Shown in pieces: positions 33,344 to 46,212 of a stretch of DNA of 64,000 nt. The stretch spans positions 46,605,794 to 46,669,793 of the forward strand of contig OY294046.1 in NCBI GenBank assembly GCA_958510825.1, read 5' to 3'. Position 1 is the first letter of the stretch; the number at the start of each line of letters is the position of its first letter. This DNA is from Brachypterus glaber. Taxonomy: Eukaryota; Arthropoda; Insecta; Coleoptera; Kateretidae. The position numbers and the translations under genes were made by a program. The notes beneath the pieces are model-generated. The model ran no database searches and had not been told where the DNA came from. It was given only the letters and a program-made list of their open reading frames with translations.

Positions 33344-33517
33344 CATAGGCGTAACGAGGGGGGGCTTAGGGGGGCTTAGCCCCCTCCCCCCCCCCCAATT
33401 TTTCTAAGCCCCCCCCAAATCAAACTATAAAAGTCTCAGACAGACAAACTTAAAAATTACGCATATATTTTTAGGGGCTCAAGTCCCCCTCAAAATTTGG
33501 ACCTGGTTACGCATCTG
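33344..33517. mobile_element. hAT-like MITE, short, GC-rich
   Basis: 174 bp flanked by the 8-bp duplication GCTACGTA (33336-33343 and 33518-33525). The ends are CATAGGCGTAACGAGG and, as complement, CAGATGCGTAACCAGG, resembling the ends at 24233-24639. It includes long G and C runs. Confidence 0.8.
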
Positions 33518-33571
33518 GCTACGTATGTATGTATACATACATGTAGGTGTTTCCAGAGCTTTATAAAGCTA

Positions 33572-33641
<70 letters not shown>
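33572..33641. repeat. (AAT)n microsatellite
   Basis: About 23 uninterrupted trinucleotides. Asn-rich and Leu-rich frames over it are artefacts. Confidence 0.95.
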
Positions 33642-36209
33642 GATTATACTTGTACCAAATCTCAGTTTTGCTACAAGGCAGATACGCGGTTTTGCAGTTA
33701 GACATTGGACGTTTTAACGCTTAAAAGCGGCATTACATTATCACTGACGATATGTTGTATAAAGTACAGACTATAAAATTTTGGCTTGGTTATGTTGAAG
33801 TGAAATAAAAAAAAAACCCAAATGCTTCAATCTCGGCGTTTGTAAGGTATTTAGCGCCAAATTAAAAAATATAGCATATTTTGAAATACTTTAGGTCGTG
33901 TTTCCACTCACATATTAAGAATAATTTTCTGTGTACGTAAAGCAAATCCTCTAGATTTTGCTGTAAATCATTGACTTTTTTCCTGATATTTAATTAAAAT
34001 CTCGATTAAAATTAAAAATACACAATCCCTTAAATTGCATCAAATTACGGAATTCAGTCTCCCTCAATCCATTATATCAAATAAAAAATCAATTAATCTT
34101 TACAATGTTGGACATCTCACCAATAACGTTTGCTTTGAGGGTCGTGGTAGGTAATTTTACAGACCGTGGTCTCCAGGGAATTTTTCGTCTTCTCAAACCA
34201 TCATCATTAGTAATTGGTAATTGTTCGGACTGGGCCGGACCCCATCTTTGCGGCCAGGATTTCAAACTCGCTGATCCCTTTAAATCCTGTTGACTGTCTT
34301 AAGACATATTCGGGGCGTTATTCGAGGTAAATTTGGGTTAAGCAAAGTAGCGTCAATGTGATAAATTGTTTTTTATAGGGCGTCTTTCCTAATGTCATTG
34401 TGCTTTTGATAGTTTTTGACATTTAGGTTAAATACACAACCCAGTAAAAGAGCTTTCCCATTTTTCACCTCCGCGTGAAATGGATTTGTATTATCAGATT
34501 CACTTTTAGCAACCTCAAAAACTCCAAGATAAAAATTATCAAGAAAACTACAGGGAGTGAAATTAGAAAAAAATTATTTTCGTTTGGACTTTTTCAGGTG
34601 CCAACTTCACAGCAAGCAATAATAAAAAAATAATTGTTAGTAATTTATAAAAATTAATAGTGAAATTGGCTTAAGTATTTTTATTTTTTACTTTTTAGAG
34701 ATAGAAGTCGGTTCATTTTTTTTTTCGAAAAGTTTTTATTATGACTTTTCTTGTGCTTTTTCCCATAATGTCAAAATATAGATTTTACCGACAATTAATT
34801 TGAAACATGATAGTCAACCTTACATAGAAAATTATTTGTTCTGCCAACCTAGATACATTTCAAGTCATCTTGCTGCCAACCATAAAACAAGAAACAAATG
34901 AGCGTCAACTCGGATAGATTCTACGCAGAGTTTACCAGGCTATTTGATTTGTATGTGTATTTACGCCTTTTTTTACTGTATTTTCAGTTTGCTACAGCTT
35001 AAAACATTGGCCCCCGACAACCATAACTTTTATCCCCTACTCATATTCAGTGCCGACTTTTACAATTACAAATTTGCAAAAAAGTAGTTCGGCTCCTGGG
35101 ATGAGAGTCTATTTATTATATAGGCGGCAGCGAAAGTGTTAATATATTACATATTATATATAAGGTATAATATTTTATTCACTAATAAAAATACGTTTGT
35201 TGTTGTTGTTGTTGTCACAATTTTGCAAAACTAAGTTACGTCATTTACAAGTAAATCCGTCAAGGTGTCGCCCTTTGAAAATGGTTTTCCTTGAAAGATT
35301 GGGACAAATTGTTTCATTTAATAATAGAGAAGTCCAGAATCCCAGGTCAAAGTTATTCTGTTCAATTAAAATAATAATATATTATTATAACCTTTGGAGT
35401 TACAGATTTAAACGTTCAGTCGGGGAGCCCATATTTGTAACACGAACCGGGGCGCGCTGGGTCTCTCAAACCCCTTTCCAAAAAATGTTTTTTTTTTGTA
35501 ATTTTTGATTTTAAATAATAATAAAAACTAAGAGAAAAAGCTTTTATTTACATAATAAAAAACAATCATATGTTATTTCTTGAGAAAAAACATAAAAATA
35601 TTAAAATTAACAATTGAATAAAGTGTATTCTAATAATTTAAAAATAAAATAGAAAATAGAAACAAAATATAACTTTCTAACTGTATATCTATTAAATTGT
35701 CACTGATAATTAGTTTTTTTTATTCATTTGTTGGATCATTTGAGTATCTTGGACACCAAGCTTGAATATGTGAAAGGCACAAATTTTTTTTTACATGATA
35801 TTAAAATCGGCCCAGTAGTTTAAACTGTATAGGAGAACAAATAAAAATGTATACAGCAAACATGCAAACACGTTAAAAATATATTAGTCGGGTAAAAATA
35901 AGTTTATGGAGCTGTAATATTGAAAAAAAAAAACTATAGAAAGAAAAAATAATTTACAGAAAAAAAATCAACACATGTACTTAACTAAAAATATACACCA
36001 AGCGTGGTGCTGGGTCCACCAGACTTTTCACGTTAAAACTTTTAACACCGAAAAAGTCCGCGCTTACCACTTGGTGTACACGCATTGTTTACGAATTCAA
36101 ACAACTACTAGAAACCTCTACCCCCAAAAAAAGTCTGCAGCCGAGTACAGAGCATTTTACTGCACACCAAGTCTGTCAGACCCGGTGCCTCGACTGAACG
36201 GTTAAATAA
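33642..36209. other. Intergenic, sparse repeats
   Basis: 34435-34580 matches the start of the array at 30310-30400. A (TTG)n run lies at about 35192-35215. 35990-36195 is less AT-rich, with an ACACCAAG start and repeated CACCA-type motifs, but its frame (35975-36205) has no recognisable domain. No gene is supported. Confidence 0.45.
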
Positions 36210-38050
36210 CACTAGGCAACAAATCGCAACTTTTTTTTTTGCCCCGATCGGAAAGTAAATTTTTCTTACTAATTCGAGGGCGTAGAATCCGAATCTGACC
36301 TTAGAAAAATTCCAGCACCTAAAATTTTTGAGATATAAGTTCAGGTAATAATGACGTTTTTTTTCAAAATCTTTAAAAAAAAGAGTAGAATTTTGAAAAT
36401 TTTAGTGTATTTTAGATTTTAAGCTTTCACGGCCATTAAGATATAAAGAACTTTCACTTTCGGGTTTAGACCGTGTTAATGGATTTTCACTTTCCGACGT
36501 TTCGTCTCTTACTACTAGAGACATCTTCAGGGATTAATCTGAAACTAAGTTTCGAATCAACTTGTGTCACTATTTATGACGAGTTGTGGTTATTCACCCG
36601 TGACGAGGTTTTTCCTATCAAAGACTTCCATATTGCAGGTAAGTGGTAACCAGTGTCCCGATTGATATTGTTAGGATGTCATAAATAGTGACACAAGTTG
36701 ATTCGAACTTAGTTTCAGATTAATCCCTGAAGATGTCTCTAGTAGTAAGAGACGAAACGTCGGAAAGTGAAAGTTCTTTATATCTTAATGGCCGTGAAAG
36801 CTTAAAATCTAAAATAGGATGCCTCTACGGGGAGGAAATCAAACGAGATGCCACTCTATTTGGCAAACTTCTAATCAAATTTGTGAAACTATTAAACAGT
36901 CTAACCTTCTTACGGCGGTGTCGTGACACTAAGGCAATTCCGAAGTGTTTACAAATATCTCATCCATCAAGCATCCTAACAATATCAATCGGGACACTGG
37001 TTACCACTTACCTGCAATATGGAAGTCTTTGATAGGAAAAACCTCGTCACGGGTGAATAACCACAACTCGTCATAAATAGTGACACAAGTTGATTCGAAA
37101 CTTAGTTTCAGATTAATCCCTGAAGATGTCTCTAGTAGTAAGAGACGAAACGTCGGAAAGTGAAAATCCATTAACACGGTCTAAACCCGAAAGTGAAAGT
37201 TCTTTATATTTTAGTGTATATTAAAAAAAATATTTTTTTTTTAAACTTTATAGAACTTAATTTGTAGATTATAAAATTCTCTACAAAAATATTTATACAA
37301 ATATTTTTTTATTTTGCTTAGTTTGTTCCTAAAAAGTAAATAAATGAAAAATATATCAAATTAAAGTACACAGTGTAAACTTTTTTTCCGAGCCCAAAAA
37401 ATAAATTTTTCTTATCAATTTAAAGGCTCAGAATCCAAATTTGACCTTAAAAAAATTTAGCACGTCTTATTTTTTAAATTTTAGTACATGATTATGCCAA
37501 TTTAAAAATAATTTATAAAACAAAATATTGTGTATTTTTTTTTGTTTTTTTTTTTAATGGTTCTACATCATAAAAATGTTACTTTATTACATAAGAACCA
37601 TAATACGTAACATTTTTTTAGTTCATTTTTGACTCCCTAGTAATGATTTTTGACAATTTTTAGCATGAATACGTGGCGATAAGCTTGTCCCCTTATGCAC
37701 CCTTCTTCTTACCTACTTAGTTTTGTCACATTATCCATTTTTTTTAATATTTTTTTTTCATAATATCCCTATTTATTCTACCTATGAATTTAAAGTTTCT
37801 ATGTTTTAAGTTGGGTATTTTTTAACTAATATTGAGTCGCCGAATCCAAATTTGTCCTTGGAATATTTTTGTCTCCCATGATTTTAGAACAAAAGAGGGA
37901 TAAAATAATGATTTTTTAACATTTTTATCTTATTTTTCTCAGAAAACTTAGGTAATAGAAATATTCTTGGGCCAGATTCGGTTTCAGCTACCCAAAATTA
38001 GTTAAAAAACATATGACTCCAATCGGGGCAAGAAACCGTGTTGCCTAGTG
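36210..38050. mobile_element. CACTAG-ended TIR element (CACTA/CMC-like), non-autonomous
   Basis: 1841 bp starting CACTAGGCAACA and ending TGTTGCCTAGTG, flanked by TAA (36207-36209, 38051-38053). TTGCCCCGAT is conserved just inside both ends. A CACTAG terminus plus a 3-bp duplication fits the CMC (CACTA) superfamily. Related subterminal segments (AGAATCCGAATCTGACCTTA and relatives) recur at about 36290, 37430 and 37850. No transposase; a Penelope-like remnant sits inside. Confidence 0.65.
36411..37209. mobile_element. Penelope-like element remnant with three terminal-repeat copies
   Basis: Flanked by a 10-bp target duplication TTTAGTGTAT (36401-36410 and 37210-37219). One terminal-repeat copy is inverted (36411-36670) and two are direct (36671-36818 and about 37067-37209). 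Each holds CTGAAGA, a hairpin GTCTCT/AGAGAC, and GAAACGTC (36727-36761, 37120-37154, and minus 36496-36530). Between the direct copies, a short open stretch reads LNSLTFLRRCRDTKAIPKCL, which resembles the N-terminal region of Penelope-like ORFs. RT and endonuclease domains are missing. Terminal repeats in mixed orientation are a known trait of this class. Confidence 0.7.
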
Positions 38051-38399
38051 TAATTAGAGTAAAAAGCCTGATATTAAAAAAAACTTATACAGTATATAAA
38101 ATACACTGTATTTACTACAGTTGTAGTGACCGAAACCGCGAAAGTACCATTAATCCAGTCGTCAGTCGCCAGAAAACTAAATTTAGACATTTTCTCGAAA
38201 AGGGCTCTGGGGATAATTTTGATATTAAGGTTTTTTAAAGAGTATTTGGCGCCAGAAAATAAAACTTCTTTTTGATTCAGGGTTCAGATATCAAAAAAAA
38301 AAAAGAATAAAACAAGAATTATAGACATTTTTTTAAGTTTTTTTAGATTTTTTTTTTCAAAACTTTTCAATTTTTCAAAATTTTTATTTATTTATTTTT
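38051..38399. other. Intergenic, unassigned
   Basis: AT-rich; nothing recognised. Confidence 0.4.
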
Positions 38400-38850
38400 T
38401 TTTTTTAGAATTTATCCTTGATAACGAAAATAATTTTTCCTGAAAAAATTACTTTAATCAGAATTTTCTTTCAGAATTTTTCGATTTTTTTTGAAGTGTA
38501 ACCCCATAACTTTTTTGTTTTTGGGGGGATTACTTAAAAAAAAATAGGGATCTTCCCCTCACAGAACTTGATTTTTCCAGAAAATATCAATACCATCGGA
38601 TTATTCGTTCTTGAGTTATCTTGTCTACAAAAATCGTGACATCGGACAGACGGAGGGACGGACGGACGGACGGACAGACAGACGGAAGGACGGACGATCA
38701 GACGGATATTTTAAAAAAGTTGCTTATTTTTTTCATGAAACAAATTTATATCGAAGAATTTTTTGTCTAGGACGATTTTTTTTGAAAATTCAAAACTACC
38801 GTATAATATTATTCTAGCGCAGGCGCTGTGAATAATATAATAACGAGGAC
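38400..38850 (-). repeat. Dispersed repeat family E, copy 3
   Basis: Same layout as 29200-29690: a GGACGGACGGACGGACAGAC run, a GTCTAGGACGATTTT segment, and the end TAGCGCAGGCGCTGTGAATA. Confidence 0.7.
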
Positions 38851-39161
38851 TAAATTTCCAAAAAATTTTGTTTTATGTATCTTTTTGTACGACTTTTATT
38901 TTCTTTTTTTTAAAAAAACAAAATTTTTATTTATAAGTAGATTAGGCATGCCTCTCAGAAAATTTTGGGTAACAATTAAAAAAAATCTAGCTGGCGCTTT
39001 CTTTTAAATTTTTGTAAAATTACAAATTTCAAAATAATTCACCCATTTGTGCCCCATTATCTCGAGATTTAGTAAACCGATTTTCGATTGAAAATTACCG
39101 TTGTATTTTAATTAAAAGCATAAAAACCTTTAAAATGACACGAAACATGTTCTATTTTATT

Positions 39162-39253
39162 GGGTCCTTAACAATGCCGGCATAGATTTTTCGAATTTTT
39201 ACGTTAAAAACGTAAAAAATTGGAAAATCTATGCCGTCAATGTTAAGGATCCA
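39162..39253. repeat. Short foldback MITE
   Basis: GGGTCCTTAACA pairs with TGTTAAGGATCC, and GGCATAGATTTTTC with the facing arm. The centre is the self-complementary TTTTTACGTTAAAAACGTAAAAA-type stretch near 39200. Confidence 0.75.
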
Positions 39254-42200
39254 AGCAAATAGGACTTGTTATGTGTCATTTTAAATGTTAGGTTAGGTAA
39301 AACAACCTGACCTCTGGAGTATATTAAATTATTAAATACACTGGAAAATTGTTAAAAATCAGTTAAAAAACATTAATGACAATTTTAGGGAGAAACGAAA
39401 TAAGCCAAATTATTTTCTGCTTAATCTTTAGTTAATATTTAACGATGCCTAGGTAGTCAAATTATTATTTTGAGACTTTTTGGAAGGATTTTTTTAGTTG
39501 GCAATGGCGATTTCTCCCGTTAGATTAGACAGGGACAAAAGTTCTACCCAAAAAGGATAGAAGACATACATACACTCCCACTTCCACCCAACCAAACAAA
39601 TTCTGTATTTGTTCTTTGTTAAACAAATACAATATTTACTTGGCGAAAAGTGTAACTATATTATTTTTATTAAAGAAATATCTGGCCCCATCTAAATTTT
39701 AGTAGAATTATCTTATTCTACAGATTCACATAAGCTATGTTCGTTCGTGCCGCTCAGTGCCACAATTTCCGGCCAACTGTATTTGTTGTATGAAAAACAA
39801 ATACAGTATTTATTTGGTTGGCTGGAAAGTGTAGCACAAATGAGATAGAGATAGGGTAGACGTCTTTTGTTTCATGATTCTAGTTGTAGAGAGCTCCATT
39901 CTAAAGCTCTATAGAGCTTTAAGCAATTCTTGTTAAAATAATATTATTATAATACATTTTCTTTTGGGATACTGAATCCAAATGAATTGCTCCAAAATGT
40001 CTCCATCATATCAGGTTTGAAATAAATGTCAATTTAAAAGTGTAATCCATTTATGAGAATTTTTCGATTAAAAATAACTTGAAAAAACGAAAATAGATAG
40101 AAAAACAATTTTGCCAACTAATTTGAGTTCAGCAATACATTTTTTTTTTCAAAATCTATATTTAGTTACTTCCTGTTTACAGCTGAAAAATTCTCAATCC
40201 GACGTTGGAAAGTCGAAATTAATCAAATTTCTGGTTTTTAGTTTCAGCTCATTTTATTGTACGAAGAGTTTAAATAATTTCTGGTTAATTTTGTTCAAGG
40301 TTATTAGTTTTGAGTTCGAAAAAGACCTGGTGCACCGTCTGCATGTAGACGATGTTCTTTTTAGCGCCCCACACATTAAGTAACGGCCGTGTTCGTGGAT
40401 TAGTTTTCTGAGGTCTAACTTTTAATTAAACTTCAAAAATAGCAACGATAAGCATATTTGAAGAGACCAGACTAACAATGTTATCTATCATAAAATAACC
40501 TTATAACAGTTTGGACTGGAAAAAATTATAATAACATTTTTTATGTAGTTTTATTTAACTTTTTATGTGGTTCATATTTTTTTTTATTGTAAATAATTAA
40601 AAAAAAACAGACGAGAATAAAAAAATTACCCCCCCTTTTAACCCCTTTTCCCCAACCGATTTTGCTTAAATAAGAACTTGTTCAAGATAATATAAAAACA
40701 CATCTGCATACCAAATTTCAAGTAGCTCAAGTAGCTCAAGAGAACCGTTCAAATATTATTCAAATTTTGATCATTTTGGACCCCCACCCCCCCTGTAACG
40801 CTATTTTCCTATACCATTAACATGGGCGTAACACTCCAAAATGACCCCCCCCCCTAGGAGCGTTACGTAATACTTTAACGTTCCCAAAGCGTTCTTAAGT
40901 TATCTTGGATACAGACAGACATACAGACCGACAGACAGGCATCATTTTTTCTTTTGCTAGTTTTAATAATTCTCGACGTTTCAGAAAAAATAAGATAATT
41001 TAAGCAAAAACAAATTTTGATTTTTTTTTCTGTCACAATACTTTCTTTTATGAGAAACTAATTATAATAAAACTAAAAATTAATTAATTAAAATCTTAAA
41101 ACTTATAGACTAATTTTTGCGAAAAAGTGCGATGGAACCAAACTATTTTTAGTTTGTTGTACTAAACTCTTCATTGGCTACGATATGAATATAGAACGGG
41201 TCGACAATTTCGATTTGGCGGGAGGTTATTTTTTTTTCATACAGCTTTTGTTAATTATCCGGGATATTCAGGCTCAGGATAAATTACAAGGATAATTGGA
41301 GAGTCAAACCAGGACTAAATATTTTATTAAGTCTTGAAACAGAATAATAATAATATGGTTTCGGGTTTCAAATTAAGTGACTTGTAATTTTCTGCTTTTA
41401 ACAAAGAAAATTTAAAAGTATTGATAATTATAATAGGACCCATTTAATGGGTCCTGAATAAACAGTATTGGACAAAAGAACATTTAGCGGCGGATTCAAG
41501 AATTTTAAATATTTACACAGCGGCCAAGGTGTAACGGAAGGAGCCCCTTCCATTTTTTTTATTTGCATATATTTTATTGTTTTATAGATTTTAGTCATAC
41601 TTGCGTAAATAAAAATTTTTAACCCAGTGTGGCCCCCAGAATTTGAAAAATTATTTTTTTTAAAACCTTGTAATCAAAATGATAACTTTAATTACAGTTT
41701 TACCAGAAATTTAGTTTTGAATTAAACATTTTGTAATTATAATTTTATTAACTGTAAGTTTCAGCGCCGCAGGCAGAAAGTTTAAAATAACTATATTAAT
41801 GAGTTTTTTATGATAACAACCAGGCTTTTTGTATAAGTTAAATTAACTTTTAAAAACGCCAGGGAGCATAACAAAAACGCCTCTGACCTCCTCTAGTTAC
41901 GGTCCGAACAATAAAAATAAAAGTTTAATTAATGGAAGTAATTCTTAGTAAAAAATTAACGATAAGTTTTAAATTACATTAAAAAATATTGATTGATAAA
42001 AATTTTACAGCTATGTTTTATAAATATTTTTTTATTAAGAACTTAATCTGCAAAATACAACAAAAATTTTGTATCCTAAATGACAAAGCCCTTTGTCCAT
42101 TAACAAAGTTTTGTTTTATTACTTTTTAATTTTAGCTAACCTGCCTCTTTTTTCCCTTTTTTAATTTAAACACTTTCATTTTTTTCTTCGGGGACTTTAT

Positions 42201-42510
42201 TAATTACCGAGGAGAAAGGATTATTTCAAATAAATCACTTTTAATTCATAACTAGAAAATTTTTGAGAAATTAAAATGTCGAGGGTACAAAATTGATCTG
42301 TAATTAAAAAAATTTAAATGAACATTTTGATTTTTTAGATTAATATTTAAAGGGAAAGAAAGACAAAGAAATGATCATATTTTCGTAATGAAAAAAGGGT
42401 TAAAACATGTCAAAGCTTTATAATTTGTTTCCCAATTAGAATAATAAGTATAAACTTTTTTAGCTGTAATGTGGGTTGCATATATTCAGAGCAAAGGTAT
42501 GTTCTTTATA
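39254..42510. other. Intergenic, sparse repeats, no gene
   Basis: CAAATACA(G/A)TATTTA plus a following GGC...AAAGTGTA occurs twice (about 39625-39655 and 39795-39835). A degenerate GGGAAC-type MITE lies at about 40750-40890. The 90-residue frame at 40111-40383 has no recognisable domain. Confidence 0.4.
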
Positions 42511-42630
42511 AGGGGCCGTCCATAAAAGACATCCGGAATTTCAGACACCCCCCCCCTGCTTGTCCGCTTCTCTCCGATTTTGGTAACCCCCCGGCCCCCC
42601 AACTGCTGACGTCTTTTATGGACGGCAGCT
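42511..42630. mobile_element. MITE, GCCGTCCATAAAAGAC-ended
   Basis: The ends AGGGGCCGTCCATAAAAGAC and GTCTTTTATGGACGGCAGCT are inverted copies. The interior is GC-richer, with C-runs. Confidence 0.75.
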
Positions 42631-42717
42631 AATGTCCTTTAATAATATTACACACACACACACACAACATCCTTTAATACATATTAAATAAATAAAATAA
42701 AATTATAATACAAGTAT

Positions 42718-43064
42718 GGGAACGTTCAAGTATTACCTAAAGCTTTAAGAGGGGTGGGGGTCTCTAAAACGTTACGCATTACAGAGGGGGTGGGTGTCAG
42801 CAAAAATGTTACGTAACACTTAAAAAATTATAAACTTATAAAATGTTTATTGGATCATGTTTTTAACAATGATCTAGGCCTAAGATACAGATACGTTACA
42901 TATTTTACTGCACACAGCGTTCACTAAATCCTCCAGACAAAAAAAAATAGAGATGGAAAACCATAGGCAATAACCGGTTTTAAAATGTTACATCGCGTTA
43001 CAATGGGGGGCATTGGGGGTCAAAAATGGCCAAATTTTGCATTACGTAATACTTGAACGTTCCC
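42718..43064. mobile_element. MITE, GGGAAC-ended, long copy
   Basis: 347 bp, starting GGGAACGTTCAAGTATTAC and ending with its complement, flanked by TAT (42715-42717, 43065-43067). The 3-bp target fits a PIF/Harbinger-type origin. Confidence 0.75.
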
Positions 43065-43518
43065 TATGACAGCTTATGTATGACGCAAGTTATATTAATT
43101 GACTAATTTTGTTTTATTTTTTCAGAGAATTGTTTTTGGTTCCATATCCCTTCGTTATGTGGATGCCTAGATGGAGAACTTGAGTAATTTTTGTGGACCC
43201 CTAATTAAAATTACTTGATCTTTTTTTCAAATAAAGAATCACTTTAAATTTAATTTCGTTAGACCTGAAATACTTAAATTTAAAAATTAACATAGATGAT
43301 AATTTTTAAATCTAAATTGTAGGTGCATTTAGTGGATCTCAGCGAAAGGCAGCGAAATTCAGCTAAAACTATTAGGAAGTTCAACTGTCAACGTTAAGTG
43401 TCAATTTCAGCTGTTGAGCTGGCAGCCAAAATAAGCGATTGGCTGTGTTCAATGGAAACAGCCAAACTAATCAAAAGTCATCAAATGATAAATTTTGCTA
43501 GCAAACTACTGAACGTCT

Positions 43519-44520
43519 AATAATAATAATAATAATAAAAATGCGTTTATTTCCATAAGACAGACTATCGTATAATGTCAAAAATAAATTAATTTACATA
43601 AATAAGTTAATAAATAACATCAAATTTAGGACAATCTTACATTTAAAAACCAATAAATATTTTAACTAACACATCTAAAAAAAAAATCTAATTCCAATCA
43701 ATATTTAAAAACTCTTCCAATGAATAGAAGGCATGCGATTTAAAAAAGTTTTTTGCATCGGATTTAAATCGTTTGAAGCCGTCTATGTTTCTTAGACACA
43801 CTGGAAGTTTGTTAAACAGTCTAATGGACGTCATAGTTGACCCATTTCTAACTTGGACATAATTGTAAGCAGAGACATATAGTAAGTTCCCACTCCTGAC
43901 ACTGTAATTGTTTATATCACCAAAAGTAGAAAAATCACCAATGTTCCTTTTTACATGTAGTATACATTGAAATATATGCTATAAAGTATCATTATGCAAT
44001 GTTCAGTAAAAACGGGCTTACAAGACTCATTCATGCGAATTTAAACATAAAACGAATTATTCGTTTTTGCATAATAAATTTTTTTTCTACATTTGTACTA
44101 TTCCCCTAGACAGATATAAAAGTAAGGAATTAATACAACCATAATAGTAACTTAAAAGAGTTGGCATACTTACAGAATTTCACAACTGGAGTATACAGAA
44201 ACCCTTGGTGGCAAGTTTTTTCAATAGTCCATTAGTGTGAGGACCCCTATTTAGAGTTGAGTCTTCAGAGACACCCAGAAATTGGCAGACGTCATTCTGC
44301 ACGATAGTACTTGCATCTGATCTTGCCAAAATACTGAAATCTTGTTGAACTCTAATTGGGTGAAAAATAACCAGATTTGTTTTATCCGAACTAAGGATAA
44401 GTCCATTCTTCTCACACCAATTTTACATTCTCTTAACACAGCTATTAAGCTTTATACTAAGATCAGGTATACTATCGGCGGAAATAATTTCTGAAGTCTA
44501 ATATCTGTCACTTGTCACAA
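43519..44520 (-). mobile_element. 5'-truncated, decayed LINE (CR1/Jockey-type), minus strand
   Basis: Read on the minus strand, 44430-44180 encodes a reverse-transcriptase thumb segment (WCEKNGLILSSDKTN, then FLGVSEDSTLN and GLLKKLATKGFCIL). 43970-43690 encodes the typical C-terminus (VRNGSTMTSIRLFNKLPV, then FKRFKSDAKNFFKSHAFYS and a stop). The two parts are in different frames, with unmatched sequence of about 200 bases between. A (TTA)n tail at 43519-43537 closes the 3' end. None of these pieces appears as a single long frame. Confidence 0.75.
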
Positions 44521-44733
44521 CCAACATTTTAGGTTAGAAATACCCACAAAAAGTACATTCCCGTGCTTTTATAAAATAAATCAAAAGTAATCATCTGAAA
44601 ACGTTGATGAGGAATGATTCAGAGACATCTGTCAATCGAAACTGTTCAGCTTTCGATGAGTTTTGCTGTTTCCATTGAACGCAGCCATTGATTATAGCGC
44701 CGAGATTAGTTTTAAGTCAAAAAGTCCGCAAAA

Positions 44734-44877
<144 letters not shown>

Positions 44878-45162
44878 TTTATTTATCCGAAAATCATAAC
44901 AAATAAAATTAACAACAGTTGAAATTACAAAGTCTGGTTATTGAAGCATATCTAAATATCAATACCTAACCTAAAAAAATTCTCACAAGATCGTTGTTTC
45001 TTTAACTGCTATTGATTAATTAAAAATTGGGTCGTATTATAATCTCTTTAGTGTTCCTGTTTTGCAGATAAAACACCGTTTAGCGTACACCTAGCGAAAC
45101 TCAGTGTAAGTTATCTTTTTGCTGATTTTCGCTGAAATTGAAAGCACCTAATAACTCGGCTC

Positions 45163-45804
45163 ACAGAACATCGAATTTCAAGGTACCCCAAATTGATTTT
45201 AGCTCCCCATTGACAACGATAAAAAACATTATTGAAATAAAAAAGACCCTGTACTTAAACGTTAAATATTTGAATAAATAAAAAAAAACACAATTCAAAC
45301 CATTCATACCAAAAATTAGGTAGGTAGTCCAAATTGGACGAATGGAATATTATCTCCATTCGTCCATTTGGTATATTAGTTGGAAAAATACCCTAAAATG
45401 AGGACTTTCCCGTTAACATTGGACAAGGAGTTTAATTTAGAACCGAGCTAAATATATTGTCCTTGTTCTATTTTCTGAAAAGAATTTTTAATACGAAACA
45501 AATCGGAAGGAAAACGCTAATAAGGGGTCTGGTTTTATATATAAAAAAGAAATCAGACACAATGCATTTTGAACCCTTAGGCAGATCATTGGTACATATA
45601 GAAAAAAAACGTTTTTTTTTTTACTACAGAACTACTACGGTAACGATGTATTTAAATCATCGCCGACAACCCAAAAACTTTGATAACCTTTTTTTTTCAA
45701 TTTTTCAGACCTTCCTGTAGAAATCTGTAAAAAAATGTCTGTTTGTCTGTCTATCTGTCTCTCTGTAACCTCAATAAATCTATAAAAAAAGCGGATTTTT
45801 GTGT
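45163..45804. other. Intergenic, unassigned
   Basis: A small GGACGAATGGA...TCCATTCGTCC inverted pair lies at about 45337-45365. Nothing coding. Confidence 0.4.
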
Positions 45805-45960
45805 ATTGTTTCTTATCATCTTGCGGGTAAATAATTACATTTTGGAGGTAAACGTTTAGGGGTCTGGGGTAAAAATAGAGTAAAACTCCTACTTTTAGCT
45901 TTCTTTGTTTAATGTAAGCTCTTTTTAAAACCTATAAAAATGTTTTATACAGTTTTCTTG
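45805..45960 (-). repeat. Dispersed repeat family F, copy 1
   Basis: TATTGTTTCTTATCAT through GAGTAAAACTCCTA matches the complement of 63890-64000. Confidence 0.6.
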
Positions 45961-46212
45961 TAGAATATATCCATTTAAAAGTTTAATAAACTACGCAACT
46001 GACTCAAACGTGGGTCTATTAATGGTGAACTATTTAAACAACCCTCCTTTTCAGTACAACATGTAAACCTATAGTGTCGATGCTTTCCAATGATTTAAAG
46101 TAAAGGATAAGGCTTCAATTCTGTACAATTGACTAAAATAGTTGGCATCTAATTTGAATCCTGTTTGTTGCACAAAATTTAAGTTGCCAGGTGATTTTGG
46201 ATATATTACCAA

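Noticed and set aside
35975..36205. 76-residue protein in a less AT-rich stretch
   Set aside because: No recognisable motif and no splice context.
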